Source: Hyphomonadaceae bacterium
GTDB taxonomy: Bacteria; Pseudomonadota; Alphaproteobacteria; Caulobacterales; Aquidulcibacteraceae
Assembly (NCBI GenBank): GCA_019753175.1
Contig: JAIELK010000032.1
Coordinates: 1-59,562 of the forward strand
Length of the DNA stretch: 59,562 nucleotides
Direction: 5' to 3'
The notes under the pieces are model-generated. The model saw only the letters and a list, made by a program, of their open reading frames with translations, was not told where the DNA came from and made no database searches. This document shows, in pieces, positions 25,184 to 32,268 of this stretch (the stretch's first letter is position 1; each line of letters begins with the position of its first letter). The position numbers and the translations under genes are program-made.

Positions 25184-25198
25184 TGCGAATGACTCGCA
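25184..25198. promoter_or_regulatory. Fur-like operator between piuC and a lipoprotein gene
   Basis: TGCGAATGACTCGCA is an inverted repeat with 5-bp arms TGCGA/TCGCA around a 5-nt centre, and AAT/ATT flanks extend it with one mismatch. It has the shape of alphaproteobacterial Fur boxes and sits in the 58-nt gap between divergent piuC and the lipoprotein gene, so one site could control both. Assignment to Fur is inference. Confidence 0.55.
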
Positions 25199-25229
25199 TT
25201 TAGTCCAGGTTCCGCGCCCGGAGAGTGGC

Positions 25230-26042
25230 ATGATCGCTTGGAAATATAGGCTTTGGCGCGGCGCCGGCGTGGCCGCCGCGCTCGGATTGGCCGCTTGTGG
25301 CGGCGAGGCGGGCGAAGCGGGGCGTACTGGTGAGGCCGGCGTTGCTGGCGAAGCCGGAGAAGCAGCCGCGCCCGCCGGCGAAGCGGGCGAAGCAGCGATC
25401 GGGGTAGCCGGCGGCGAGCACGGCGAGGCCGGCGTCGCTACCGCCTATGCTGGGCTTGCTGGCGACGAACGCACGGCGCTGCGCATCGAGCATCTGCGCG
25501 GCTTCGTGCTGATCGCTGAGCGCGTGGCGAGCGAAACAGGCGATGTGCCTGCCGCGTCGGCTCTGGTGCAGCAGGGATTGCTCGAAGTCTACGATCCCGC
25601 CGTCGATCAGTTCGGCGTACTCGATGTCACCGCCTTGCGGCGCGCGGCGCAGGCGGGCGATCGCGCCCAGTTTCTAGCAGCGGCGAACCAAGGCGAAGCC
25701 GCGCTCGATGGCGTCGCCGCCGAAGCCAATCACGCTGACATCGCCGCGCGCCTGGTGGATGTCGCCACCGGCATTTATCAACACGTCAATCAGGACGGCG
25801 CTGTCGATCCGATCGAGTATCAGCACAGTCTGGGCGCGGCGCTCGCCGCGCGCCAGGTGCTGGTGGCGCATGCGGGCGAAATGCGAGCGACCAACGCGCG
25901 CGCCTACACGGATGCGCTGGCTGAAGTGGAGCGCTTCGTCGCGCTGTGGCCGTCGAGCACCGCGCCTGAGCGTCCCGCGGCTTATCGCGACGTGCTGGCG
26001 CAAAGCTCGCGCGTTCGCCTGGCGCTGTCGCCGTTTCTTTAG
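25230..26042 (+). CDS. Hypothetical lipoprotein with GEAGEAG low-complexity region
   Basis: A 270-aa lipoprotein: signal with LAAC near residue 23, then about 45 residues made of near-repeats of GEAGEAG / GEAGVAG. A helical domain follows (about residues 75-270) with DQFGVLDVTALRRAAQAGD, YQHVNQDGAVDPIEYQHSLG and WPSSTAPERPAAYRDVLAQSSRVRLALSPF. It faces piuC across a Fur-like palindrome, which suggests a link to iron. The helical part vaguely recalls EfeO/FTR1-associated periplasmic domains, but I could not confirm this. The ATG is at 25230; the 3-prime end overlaps the convergent acetyltransferase gene by 4 nt. Confidence 0.8.
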   Translation: MIAWKYRLWRGAGVAAALGLAACGGEAGEAGRTGEAGVAGEAGEAAAPAGEAGEAAIGVAGGEHGEAGVATAYAGLAGDERTALRIEHLRGFVLIAERVASETGDVPAASALVQQGLLEVYDPAVDQFGVLDVTALRRAAQAGDRAQFLAAANQGEAALDGVAAEANHADIAARLVDVATGIYQHVNQDGAVDPIEYQHSLGAALAARQVLVAHAGEMRATNARAYTDALAEVERFVALWPSSTAPERPAAYRDVLAQSSRVRLALSPFL

Positions 26043-26560
26043 ACGTCCCGCCGATACACCACGGTCGGCGCGGTTTTGTACGTCGTGCGCGCGAGTTCGC
26101 GATAGCCCGTCTTCTCCGCGACGCGGATCGACGCCGCGTTTTCCGGCGCGATGATGCACGCCGTGCGCCGCCAGGGCGTGTTGTCCGCCAGCCATTGCAG
26201 CGACGCTCGCACCGCTTCTGTCGCGTAGCCCTTGCCCTGCGCGTGCGGCGCCAGCACCCAGCCGTGCTCGGGCTCGCCTTCGATGCTCGGCGTCAAGTCG
26301 CGCTTGAAGTCGGCGAAGCCGACTTCGCCGACGAAGACGCCGGTCGCCTTCTCCTCCACCACCCAATAACCGTAGCCAAGCAGCGCCCAGAGGCCAGGCA
26401 GACGCACCATGCGCGCCCAGCTTTCCTCACGCGTCGACGGCTTGCCGCCAATGTAGCGGTAGACGTCCTCCATGCCCCACATCTCAGCAACGGCGTCAAA
26501 GTCGCGCAGCCTGTGCGCACGCAGCCGCAAGCGCTCCGTCTCAACTGTTGGTGCGTTCAT
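26039..26560 (-). CDS. GNAT-family N-acetyltransferase (RimJ/RimL-like)
   Basis: A 173-aa acetyl-CoA-dependent acetyltransferase. It begins with VETERLRLRAHRLRDFDA, typical of RimJ/RimL-like members. The acetyl-CoA loop is APHAQGKGYATEAV, a good match to Q/RxxGxG/A, followed by NAASIRVAEKTGYRE. The substrate may be a protein N-terminus or a small amine and cannot be read from sequence. The start overlaps the tlpA stop by 4 nt, so both belong to one operon. Confidence 0.92.
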   Translation of the reverse strand: MNAPTVETERLRLRAHRLRDFDAVAEMWGMEDVYRYIGGKPSTREESWARMVRLPGLWALLGYGYWVVEEKATGVFVGEVGFADFKRDLTPSIEGEPEHGWVLAPHAQGKGYATEAVRASLQWLADNTPWRRTACIIAPENAASIRVAEKTGYRELARTTYKTAPTVVYRRDV

Positions 26561-27171
26561 TGCGCCAGCACAGCTTCCATCAGCGCGGCCGCTTCTTCGC
26601 TGTTCCAGTCAGCGCCGCCCGTCAGCCGCGCCACTTCGACGCCTTGCGCGTCATAGATCACCGTCACCGGCATACCGGCGGCGCGCAGGTCGAACAAGAC
26701 GCCGCGGGTGAAGTCGCTGAAGAACGGCAACGCGCCGCCGGAGAGCTCCGCCAGCTTGGCTTGCGCGCGGGCGAGGTCCGCCTCGGAGTCGACGCTGATG
26801 GGGATAACCCGAAGCCGGCCGTCGAAGCGGCGCTGCAGCGCCGCGAGCGTCGGCATCTCTTCCACGCAGGGCGCGCACCAGGTGGCCCAGAGATTCACCA
26901 CCAGCACCTCGCCGCCGAAGTCGGCAAGCTGCGCCTCTTGCCCGGCCGCGTCACGCAGCACGCGCGCCGGCATCGGCGGCGGTTCGGGCATCACCGCCAG
27001 GGCGCGCATCTCGCCTGCCGCATAACGTTGCAGTCCGGCGGTCGCTTCCGGCTTTGAAGCGGCCGCGAAAACCACGTAGACAACCGCAACAGTCCCCGCA
27101 CAGATCATCGCCAGCGCCACCCACAGCGCCCATGGCTTCGCCGCTTCAGAGGAGTCAGCTTTCGTGTCCAC
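26557..27171 (-). CDS. tlpA: TlpA-family thiol:disulfide oxidoreductase
   Basis: Membrane-anchored periplasmic thioredoxin-like reductase of 204 aa. One N-terminal span (about residues 15-37), then a thioredoxin fold with active-site WCAPC in LWATWCAPCVEEMP, and the cis-Pro in GMPVTVIYD. TlpA proteins feed electrons to cytochrome oxidase copper chaperones and c-type cytochrome assembly. It starts with GTG at 27171. That codon lies 7 nt inside the argH reading frame on the other strand, so the two 5-prime ends overlap. The tlpA/argH arrangement is one I recall as conserved in related bacteria. Confidence 0.92.
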   Translation of the reverse strand: MDTKADSSEAAKPWALWVALAMICAGTVAVVYVVFAAASKPEATAGLQRYAAGEMRALAVMPEPPPMPARVLRDAAGQEAQLADFGGEVLVVNLWATWCAPCVEEMPTLAALQRRFDGRLRVIPISVDSEADLARAQAKLAELSGGALPFFSDFTRGVLFDLRAAGMPVTVIYDAQGVEVARLTGGADWNSEEAAALMEAVLAQ

Positions 27172-28567
27172 GTCCGATTTGTCCGGTCAGAAGATGTGGG
27201 GCGGGCGCTTCGCCGCGCAACCAGCCGACGCCATGCAAGCGATCAACGCCTCGATCGACGTCGACAAACGCTTGTGGCGTGAAGACATCGAAGGCTCCCA
27301 GGCGCACGCGGCCATGCTGGCGGCGACAGGCGTGATTACGCGGGAAGACAACGAAGCGATACAGCGCGGCCTGGAGCAGATCGCCGCAGAGATCGCCACC
27401 GGCGTGTTTCCGTTCACCGCCGAGCTGGAGGACATCCACCTGAACATCGAGGCGCGGCTCACCGAGCGCATCGGCGAGGCCGGCAAGCGGCTGCATACGG
27501 CGCGCTCGCGCAACGATCAGGTCGCGACCGATTTCAAGCTCTGGGTGATCCGCGCCAGCCGGGAGACAGGCGCGGACCTTCGCCGTTTGCAGAAAGCGCT
27601 GGTGACCCGCGCCGATCAGCACGCCGACTGGGTGATGCCCGGATTCACGCACCTGCAGACGGCGCAACCGATCACGCTCGGCCACCACCTGCTCGCTTAC
27701 GTGTCGATGTTCGAACGCGACCGCGTGCGCTTGATCGGCGCAGCCCTCGAAGCGGCTTGGGAGTGCCCCTTGGGTTCGGCGGCGCTGGCGGGGACCTCCT
27801 ACCCGATCAATCGCGACATGACGGCGGAACTGCTTGGCTTCCATGCGCCCGCCGCCAACTCCATCGATGCGGTGGCGTCGCGCGACTTCGCGCTCGCCGC
27901 GCTCGCCAATCTCTCGATCGCCGCAACCCACCTTTCACGTCTGGCCGAAGAGGTCGTGCTGTGGACCAGCGCGCAATTCGCGTTCGCACAGCTGAGCGAC
28001 CAGTGGTCGACCGGCTCGTCGATCATGCCGCAGAAGCGCAATCCGGATGCCGCCGAACTCATCCGCGCTAAGGCCGCGCGCATCGGCGCGGACTTCGTCG
28101 CGCTCAACGCCATCGTCCAGAAGCTGCCGCTCGCCTATGCCAAGGACTTGCAGGAGGACAAGGCGCTGACCTTCGCGGCGTTTGACGCTTTTTCGCTCTG
28201 CGTCACGGCGATGGTCGGTATGGTCGAGACCATGCGCTTCGATCGCGCGGCGCTTCGTGCCGCGGCGGCGCGCGGCTATTCCACCGCCACCGACCTCGCC
28301 GACTGGCTGGTGCGCGAGCTCAAGGTTCCGTTCCGCGAGGCCCACGAGATCACCGGCCGCATCGTGCGCCGCGCCGAGGCCGTTGGCGTGGCCGAGCTTG
28401 GTTTGCTGGGAATGGATGACTTCCAAGCCGTCGATCCGCGCATCACCGAGGCCGCGCGCGCGCTGTTGACGGTTGAAAAATCGGTCGAGAGCCGGGATAG
28501 CTACGGCGGAACCGCCCCCCAGCGCGTACGCGAGCAGGTCGAGCGGTGGAAGGAGATGTTCGCATGA
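27164..28567 (+). CDS. argH: Argininosuccinate lyase
   Basis: Splits argininosuccinate into arginine and fumarate, the last step of arginine synthesis. It is 467 aa, the usual length. The start MSTSDLSGQKMWGGRF is typical, and TARSRNDQV is followed by the superfamily signature GSSIMPQKRNP with the catalytic Ser. The start codon is GTG at 27164, overlapping the divergent tlpA start. The stop overlaps the next small lipoprotein gene (ATGA), and lysA follows, so amino-acid synthesis and envelope genes are coupled in one unit. Confidence 0.97.
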   Translation: MSTSDLSGQKMWGGRFAAQPADAMQAINASIDVDKRLWREDIEGSQAHAAMLAATGVITREDNEAIQRGLEQIAAEIATGVFPFTAELEDIHLNIEARLTERIGEAGKRLHTARSRNDQVATDFKLWVIRASRETGADLRRLQKALVTRADQHADWVMPGFTHLQTAQPITLGHHLLAYVSMFERDRVRLIGAALEAAWECPLGSAALAGTSYPINRDMTAELLGFHAPAANSIDAVASRDFALAALANLSIAATHLSRLAEEVVLWTSAQFAFAQLSDQWSTGSSIMPQKRNPDAAELIRAKAARIGADFVALNAIVQKLPLAYAKDLQEDKALTFAAFDAFSLCVTAMVGMVETMRFDRAALRAAAARGYSTATDLADWLVRELKVPFREAHEITGRIVRRAEAVGVAELGLLGMDDFQAVDPRITEAARALLTVEKSVESRDSYGGTAPQRVREQVERWKEMFA

Positions 28568-28755
28568 AACGCTTCGCGTTTGCCTTGACTGCGCTATCGC
28601 TGCTGGCCGCGTGCGGCGTGCAGGGAGACTTGGCGCGTCCCGATCCGCTGTGGAACAGCGAAGACGCTATCCGCCAAGAATGCGAGCGCCAGCGTCAGGC
28701 GAACGAAACGCTCGACCCGCGCTGTGCGCGGTACGAGAGCGGAGTTGGGCAGTAG
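28564..28755 (+). CDS. LptM-like small lipoprotein
   Basis: A 63-aa lipoprotein. A short signal ends in LLAAC, and the mature N-terminus CGVQGDLARPDPLW fits the LptM (YifL) pattern CGxxGxLxxP. In E. coli, LptM helps the LptD/LptE translocon mature. Mature residues include two further Cys (RQECERQ and DPRCARY) that could pair. It overlaps the argH stop by 4 nt, matching the known argH - lptM - lysA type order. Family call is from the short motif only. Confidence 0.75.
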   Translation: MKRFAFALTALSLLAACGVQGDLARPDPLWNSEDAIRQECERQRQANETLDPRCARYESGVGQ

Positions 28756-28793
28756 TCGTTCGCTGCTTGAGCGAAACCCACCCATCTCCGAGG

Positions 28794-28880
28794 CGTCGCG
28801 AAGCGACGATCCCGGGGCCCATAAACTCCAGCCGCAGTGTCTATAGGCCCCGGACTTGCGCTTCGCGCAATCCGGGGATC
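28794..28880. repeat. Multi-stem palindromic intergenic element
   Basis: Three nested or adjacent perfect stems: CGTCGC-GAA-GCGACG (28794-28808), CCGGGGCC (28812-28819) pairing with GGCCCCGG (28846-28853), and TTGCGC-TTC-GCGCAA (28856-28870). A looser outer pairing of GATCCCGG with CCGGGGATC is possible. It occupies the gap between the LptM-like gene and lysA and differs in sequence from the repeats near phaA. Confidence 0.75.
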
Positions 28881-28907
28881 GGTGGACAAGATTGAACGCG
28901 TAAGAGA

Positions 28908-30170
28908 ATGAACCACTTCGAGTACCGTGACGGCGCGCTCTACTGCGAAGGCGTCAGTCTAGAAGCGATCGCACGCGCCGTTGGAACGCCGGTTTATGTG
29001 TATTCCAGCGCCACGCTCGAACGCCATTACGATGTCTTCAAGCACGCCTTCGCGCCGCGCGACGTGCTGATCGCGTTTGCAGTGAAGGCCAACGCTAACA
29101 TCGCGGTCCTCGCCACGCTTGCGAACAAAGGCGCCGGCGCCGACACGGTGAGCCAAGGCGAGATCGAGCGCGCGCTCGCCGCCGGCGTTCGGCCCGAGCG
29201 CATCATCTTCTCCGGCGTCGGCAAGACCACCGAAGAACTCACGTTCGCGGTGAACGTCGGCGTGCACCAGATCAACATCGAAAGCGTCGCTGAACTCGAG
29301 ATGCTGTCGACGCTTGCCGCCTCTCTCGGTGCGCGCCCGGCGATCGCCATTCGCGTCAACCCGGATGTCGGCGCCGGCGGTCACGAGAAAATCTCTACCG
29401 GCCGCAGCGGCGCCAAGTTCGGCGTCTCGGCCGAGCAGGCTCTTTGGTTGTATCGCCGCGCGAGCGCCGATCCGCACCTCGCCGCCAAAGGCTTCGCCGT
29501 GCACATCGGCAGCCAGATCAAGGACCTCGCCCCGCTCGAAGCCGCGTTTCGCGTGCTGCGAGATCAGGTCGAGCGGTTGCGCCGCGAAGGCTTGAGCGTC
29601 GAGCGGCTCGATCTCGGCGGCGGCCTCGGCGTGCCCTACTTCCACGAGCCCGATCCGCCCTCGCCGGCCGACTACGCTGCGATGATCAACCGCGTTTTCC
29701 AAGGTCTCGACATTGCGCTCGCCTTCGAGCCCGGGCGGATGATCGCCGCCAACGCCGGCGTGCTGTTGTCGCGCGTGATCCGCGTACAGGAGCGTCCGGA
29801 CCGGCCCAACCTGGTGCTCGACGCGGGCATGAACGACCTCATCCGCCCGGCGATCTATGATGCCTATCACGAGATCAGGCCGGTCGCCGAACCCCGCAAT
29901 GCGCCCGGCGCCAGCTTCGACGTTGTCGGCCCGATCTGCGAAACCGGCGACACCTTCACCCGCGACCGCGTCTTGCCGCTCCTTGGCGCCGGCGCTCTCG
30001 TCGCCTTCATGACCGCCGGCGCCTATGGCGCTACCATGGCCTCAACCTACAACGCACGCGCGCTCGTGCCCGAAGTGCTGGTGCGCGGCAATCGCTTCGA
30101 GATCGTGCGGCGGCGCTGGTCCGTCGCTGACCAGCTCGCGCTTGAACGACTGCCGGAGTGGCTGGCATGA
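28908..30170 (+). CDS. lysA: Diaminopimelate decarboxylase
   Basis: PLP-dependent enzyme converting meso-diaminopimelate to lysine; 420 aa. The PLP lysine is K60 in IAFAVKANAN. The phosphate-binding region includes FAVHIGSQ and LDLGGGLGVPY. EPGRMIAANAG follows, and the active-site motif from the other subunit reads GPICETGDTF. All are canonical. The ATG at 28908 follows the multi-stem intergenic repeat. The stop overlaps the next lipoprotein gene by ATGA. Confidence 0.97.
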   Translation: MNHFEYRDGALYCEGVSLEAIARAVGTPVYVYSSATLERHYDVFKHAFAPRDVLIAFAVKANANIAVLATLANKGAGADTVSQGEIERALAAGVRPERIIFSGVGKTTEELTFAVNVGVHQINIESVAELEMLSTLAASLGARPAIAIRVNPDVGAGGHEKISTGRSGAKFGVSAEQALWLYRRASADPHLAAKGFAVHIGSQIKDLAPLEAAFRVLRDQVERLRREGLSVERLDLGGGLGVPYFHEPDPPSPADYAAMINRVFQGLDIALAFEPGRMIAANAGVLLSRVIRVQERPDRPNLVLDAGMNDLIRPAIYDAYHEIRPVAEPRNAPGASFDVVGPICETGDTFTRDRVLPLLGAGALVAFMTAGAYGATMASTYNARALVPEVLVRGNRFEIVRRRWSVADQLALERLPEWLA

Positions 30171-30748
30171 GATGGATCGCCGTGCTGGCTTTGGCGCTGA
30201 CTGCCTGCGTCACGCCTGTCGCGTCGCCGCAAGATCAGTTCTTCGCGCGTCTCTCCGCGCTGTGCGGACAGGCGTTCGCGGGACGCCTGGTCAGCGAGGA
30301 TCCGCGTGACGCAGATTTCGCGAGCCAGCCCTTAGTGATGCATGTGCGCGAATGCAGTGACGATACCGTGCGCATTCCCCTCAGCGTCGGCGAGAATCGC
30401 TCGCGCACCTGGGTGATCACGCGAACCGACGCGGGCCTGCGCCTCAAGCACGATCATCGCTACGAGGACGGCGGCGAAGATGCGCTCAGCCAATATGGCG
30501 GCGATACGATTGCTGAGGGCTCCGCCGCGCGGCAGGCGTTTCCCGCCGACGCGTTCTCGCGCCAGCTCTTCACCGAGCGCAACATCCCCGCGTCAGTCGC
30601 CAATGTGTGGGCGATGGAGATCGAGCCTCGGCGCCTGTTCGCCTACGAACTGCGCCGCCCGGATCGCTACTTTCGCGTCGAGTTCGATCTGACGCGGCCG
30701 ATCGCTGCGCCGCCCCCGCCCTGGGGCGCGAAGGTCAACTCCTTCTAA
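30167..30748 (+). CDS. Hypothetical lipoprotein downstream of lysA
   Basis: A 193-aa lipoprotein with lipobox LTAC (about residues 11-14). The body includes FARLSALCGQAFAGRL, MHVRECSDDTVRIPL, SRTWVITRTDAGLRLKHDH and YRVEFDLTRP-like strands, suggesting a beta-rich periplasmic domain with a possible Cys pair. It begins inside the lysA stop (ATGA). I recognise the pattern as a conserved protein of unknown function; no catalytic site is visible. It ends 4 nt into the convergent protease-like gene. Confidence 0.8.
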   Translation: MRWIAVLALALTACVTPVASPQDQFFARLSALCGQAFAGRLVSEDPRDADFASQPLVMHVRECSDDTVRIPLSVGENRSRTWVITRTDAGLRLKHDHRYEDGGEDALSQYGGDTIAEGSAARQAFPADAFSRQLFTERNIPASVANVWAMEIEPRRLFAYELRRPDRYFRVEFDLTRPIAAPPPPWGAKVNSF

Positions 30749-31614
30749 CCAAGCAAGAACCAAGACCGTCGCTCCAGCGGGTCAAGCACGAGAACGCCTT
30801 GGCGCAGGACATCGAAGCCCACCACGCTCGGGTGATCGGTGCTGTCGATGAAGATCACCTCAGGGTCGCGCAGTTCGAGCGGGCCGACGCGCACAACGCC
30901 CGAGACACGCCCGGTGAAGGCCGGGATCTCGCGCCCAATCATGCGGACAGGATCGCGGGGTTCGAGTTGTGCTAAGAGCGTCAATTGCTCGGCCATCGCG
31001 AGCGGCAATCTCAGCCCACCCAGCGCGCCTGTGTCGGCCATTGCCATCACCGTTTGACCATTCGGCAAGAGCACCTCGACCGCTGGCGTTCGGTTGATCC
31101 TGCCGTGACTATCTTCACCCATGTAAGGCACGGCCGCCACCCTCGGCGTGTTGGCGGCGTCGCGAGGCAGGACCTGCGCTCGCGCCGCTGTGAAGTCGAA
31201 ACGCACCAACCTCCCGGCAAACACGTTTGGGCTAATGATGGCATCGATGCCGGGTAGCGGCAGCGGAATATCCAGTGCGACCGCAAGCGATGAGTCGAAC
31301 TGCGCGCCCCCGAGAGAGCCGGAAATGGTGGTTCGAAATCCCTCGACCGGACGGCCCCCCACCCCCGCAGCGCGCGCTGCCCCTTGGCGCGGCAGATCGA
31401 GGCGCTGCGCATAGTCCAAACGCAGGATCGAGCCCGCCGCGCCTGTATCGAAGATCGCTGTCACGGGCGGCTCCTGGCCGATTTGCAGCTGCGCGGTCGG
31501 CCGGGGTGCGCTCATATCGAGCTCTATCGTCGCCGGTCCTTGAGCATCCGCGAGCGACCCGCACGCCACCAGCACCATAGCCGCCGCACCGACAACTCCA
31601 GCCCTTGCGCGCAT
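30745..31614 (-). CDS. Retropepsin-like aspartyl protease lipoprotein with two DTG motifs
   Basis: A 289-aa probable lipoprotein (lipobox LVAC at residues 15-18). It carries two aspartyl-protease motifs: D56-T57-G58 in AIFDTGAAGS and D194-T195-G196 in AMADTGALGG. This gives a two-lobed pepsin-like layout in one chain. Each lobe also has a later hydrophobic-hydrophobic-Gly-type segment (IDAIISPNVFAG; HPSVVGFDVL). Bacterial members are often called aspartyl protease family proteins; activity has rarely been shown. The ATG at 31614 gives the signal sequence. It is divergent from the TetR-family gene. Confidence 0.85.
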   Translation of the reverse strand: MRARAGVVGAAAMVLVACGSLADAQGPATIELDMSAPRPTAQLQIGQEPPVTAIFDTGAAGSILRLDYAQRLDLPRQGAARAAGVGGRPVEGFRTTISGSLGGAQFDSSLAVALDIPLPLPGIDAIISPNVFAGRLVRFDFTAARAQVLPRDAANTPRVAAVPYMGEDSHGRINRTPAVEVLLPNGQTVMAMADTGALGGLRLPLAMAEQLTLLAQLEPRDPVRMIGREIPAFTGRVSGVVRVGPLELRDPEVIFIDSTDHPSVVGFDVLRQGVLVLDPLERRSWFLLG

Positions 31615-31691
31615 GTCGCCCTCCGCAGCGCAAACTGCTATCGCTTTGGCGAGACGAAGGCGTGGCATGTTCCAAGACAGAAGGAGTGATT

Positions 31692-32261
31692 TTGTCCGAC
31701 AACAATCCCTCCTTCGCCCTCGATCGACGCGCGCTGCGCACCCGCGACCGACTAGCGAGCGCATTGATTGCCCTGGGCGAGCGGAATGTTGACATCGACG
31801 CTCTCGATGTCGCGGCGATTGCCGCATCAGCCGGCGTCAGCCGCTCAACATTCTATCATCACTTCAGCTCCAAGTCCGACTTCATGGTTCGCTCGTTTGT
31901 CGGCATGCTGGTCGCGATAGAAAGAGCCGTGGCGCAACGTTTTCCGAAGCGAACAAGCGTATTGCCGGCGAGCGCCATCTTCGCACACATCGCCGGCGCG
32001 CCGGGCCTTGTGCGTACAATCGTGCAGTCTTCCTTTTTCGACGCACAGATGAATGCCGCCGAACTCACGCTGCGGCAAATCGCCGAAGTCAATCTCGCGC
32101 GCCTTCATCCGACCTGGGATAAAGACCGCCGCACCGAAACCTCCGTTTACATCGCAGGAGGTTTTGTTGGCCTGCTGCGATGGTGGATGCAGTCCGGCAT
32201 GCGACGCCCCCCGGAGCGCATGCAGCGCGCCTTCGACCAGCTAACCCGGCACGTGGCTTGA
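31692..32261 (+). CDS. TetR/AcrR-family regulator
   Basis: About 189 aa. The N-terminal helix-turn-helix is clear: TRDRLASALIALGE, then DVAAIAASAGVSRSTFYHHFSSKSDF, matching TetR proteins. The C-terminal ligand-binding part is all-helical. The start is uncertain: a TTG at 31692 follows AAGGAG by 5 nt and is my choice; no ATG is in a plausible place. It is divergent from the aspartyl-protease-like gene (78 nt apart), which is a natural candidate target. The ligand is unknown. Confidence 0.85.
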   Translation: MSDNNPSFALDRRALRTRDRLASALIALGERNVDIDALDVAAIAASAGVSRSTFYHHFSSKSDFMVRSFVGMLVAIERAVAQRFPKRTSVLPASAIFAHIAGAPGLVRTIVQSSFFDAQMNAAELTLRQIAEVNLARLHPTWDKDRRTETSVYIAGGFVGLLRWWMQSGMRRPPERMQRAFDQLTRHVA

Positions 32262-32268
32262 GCGCGCT

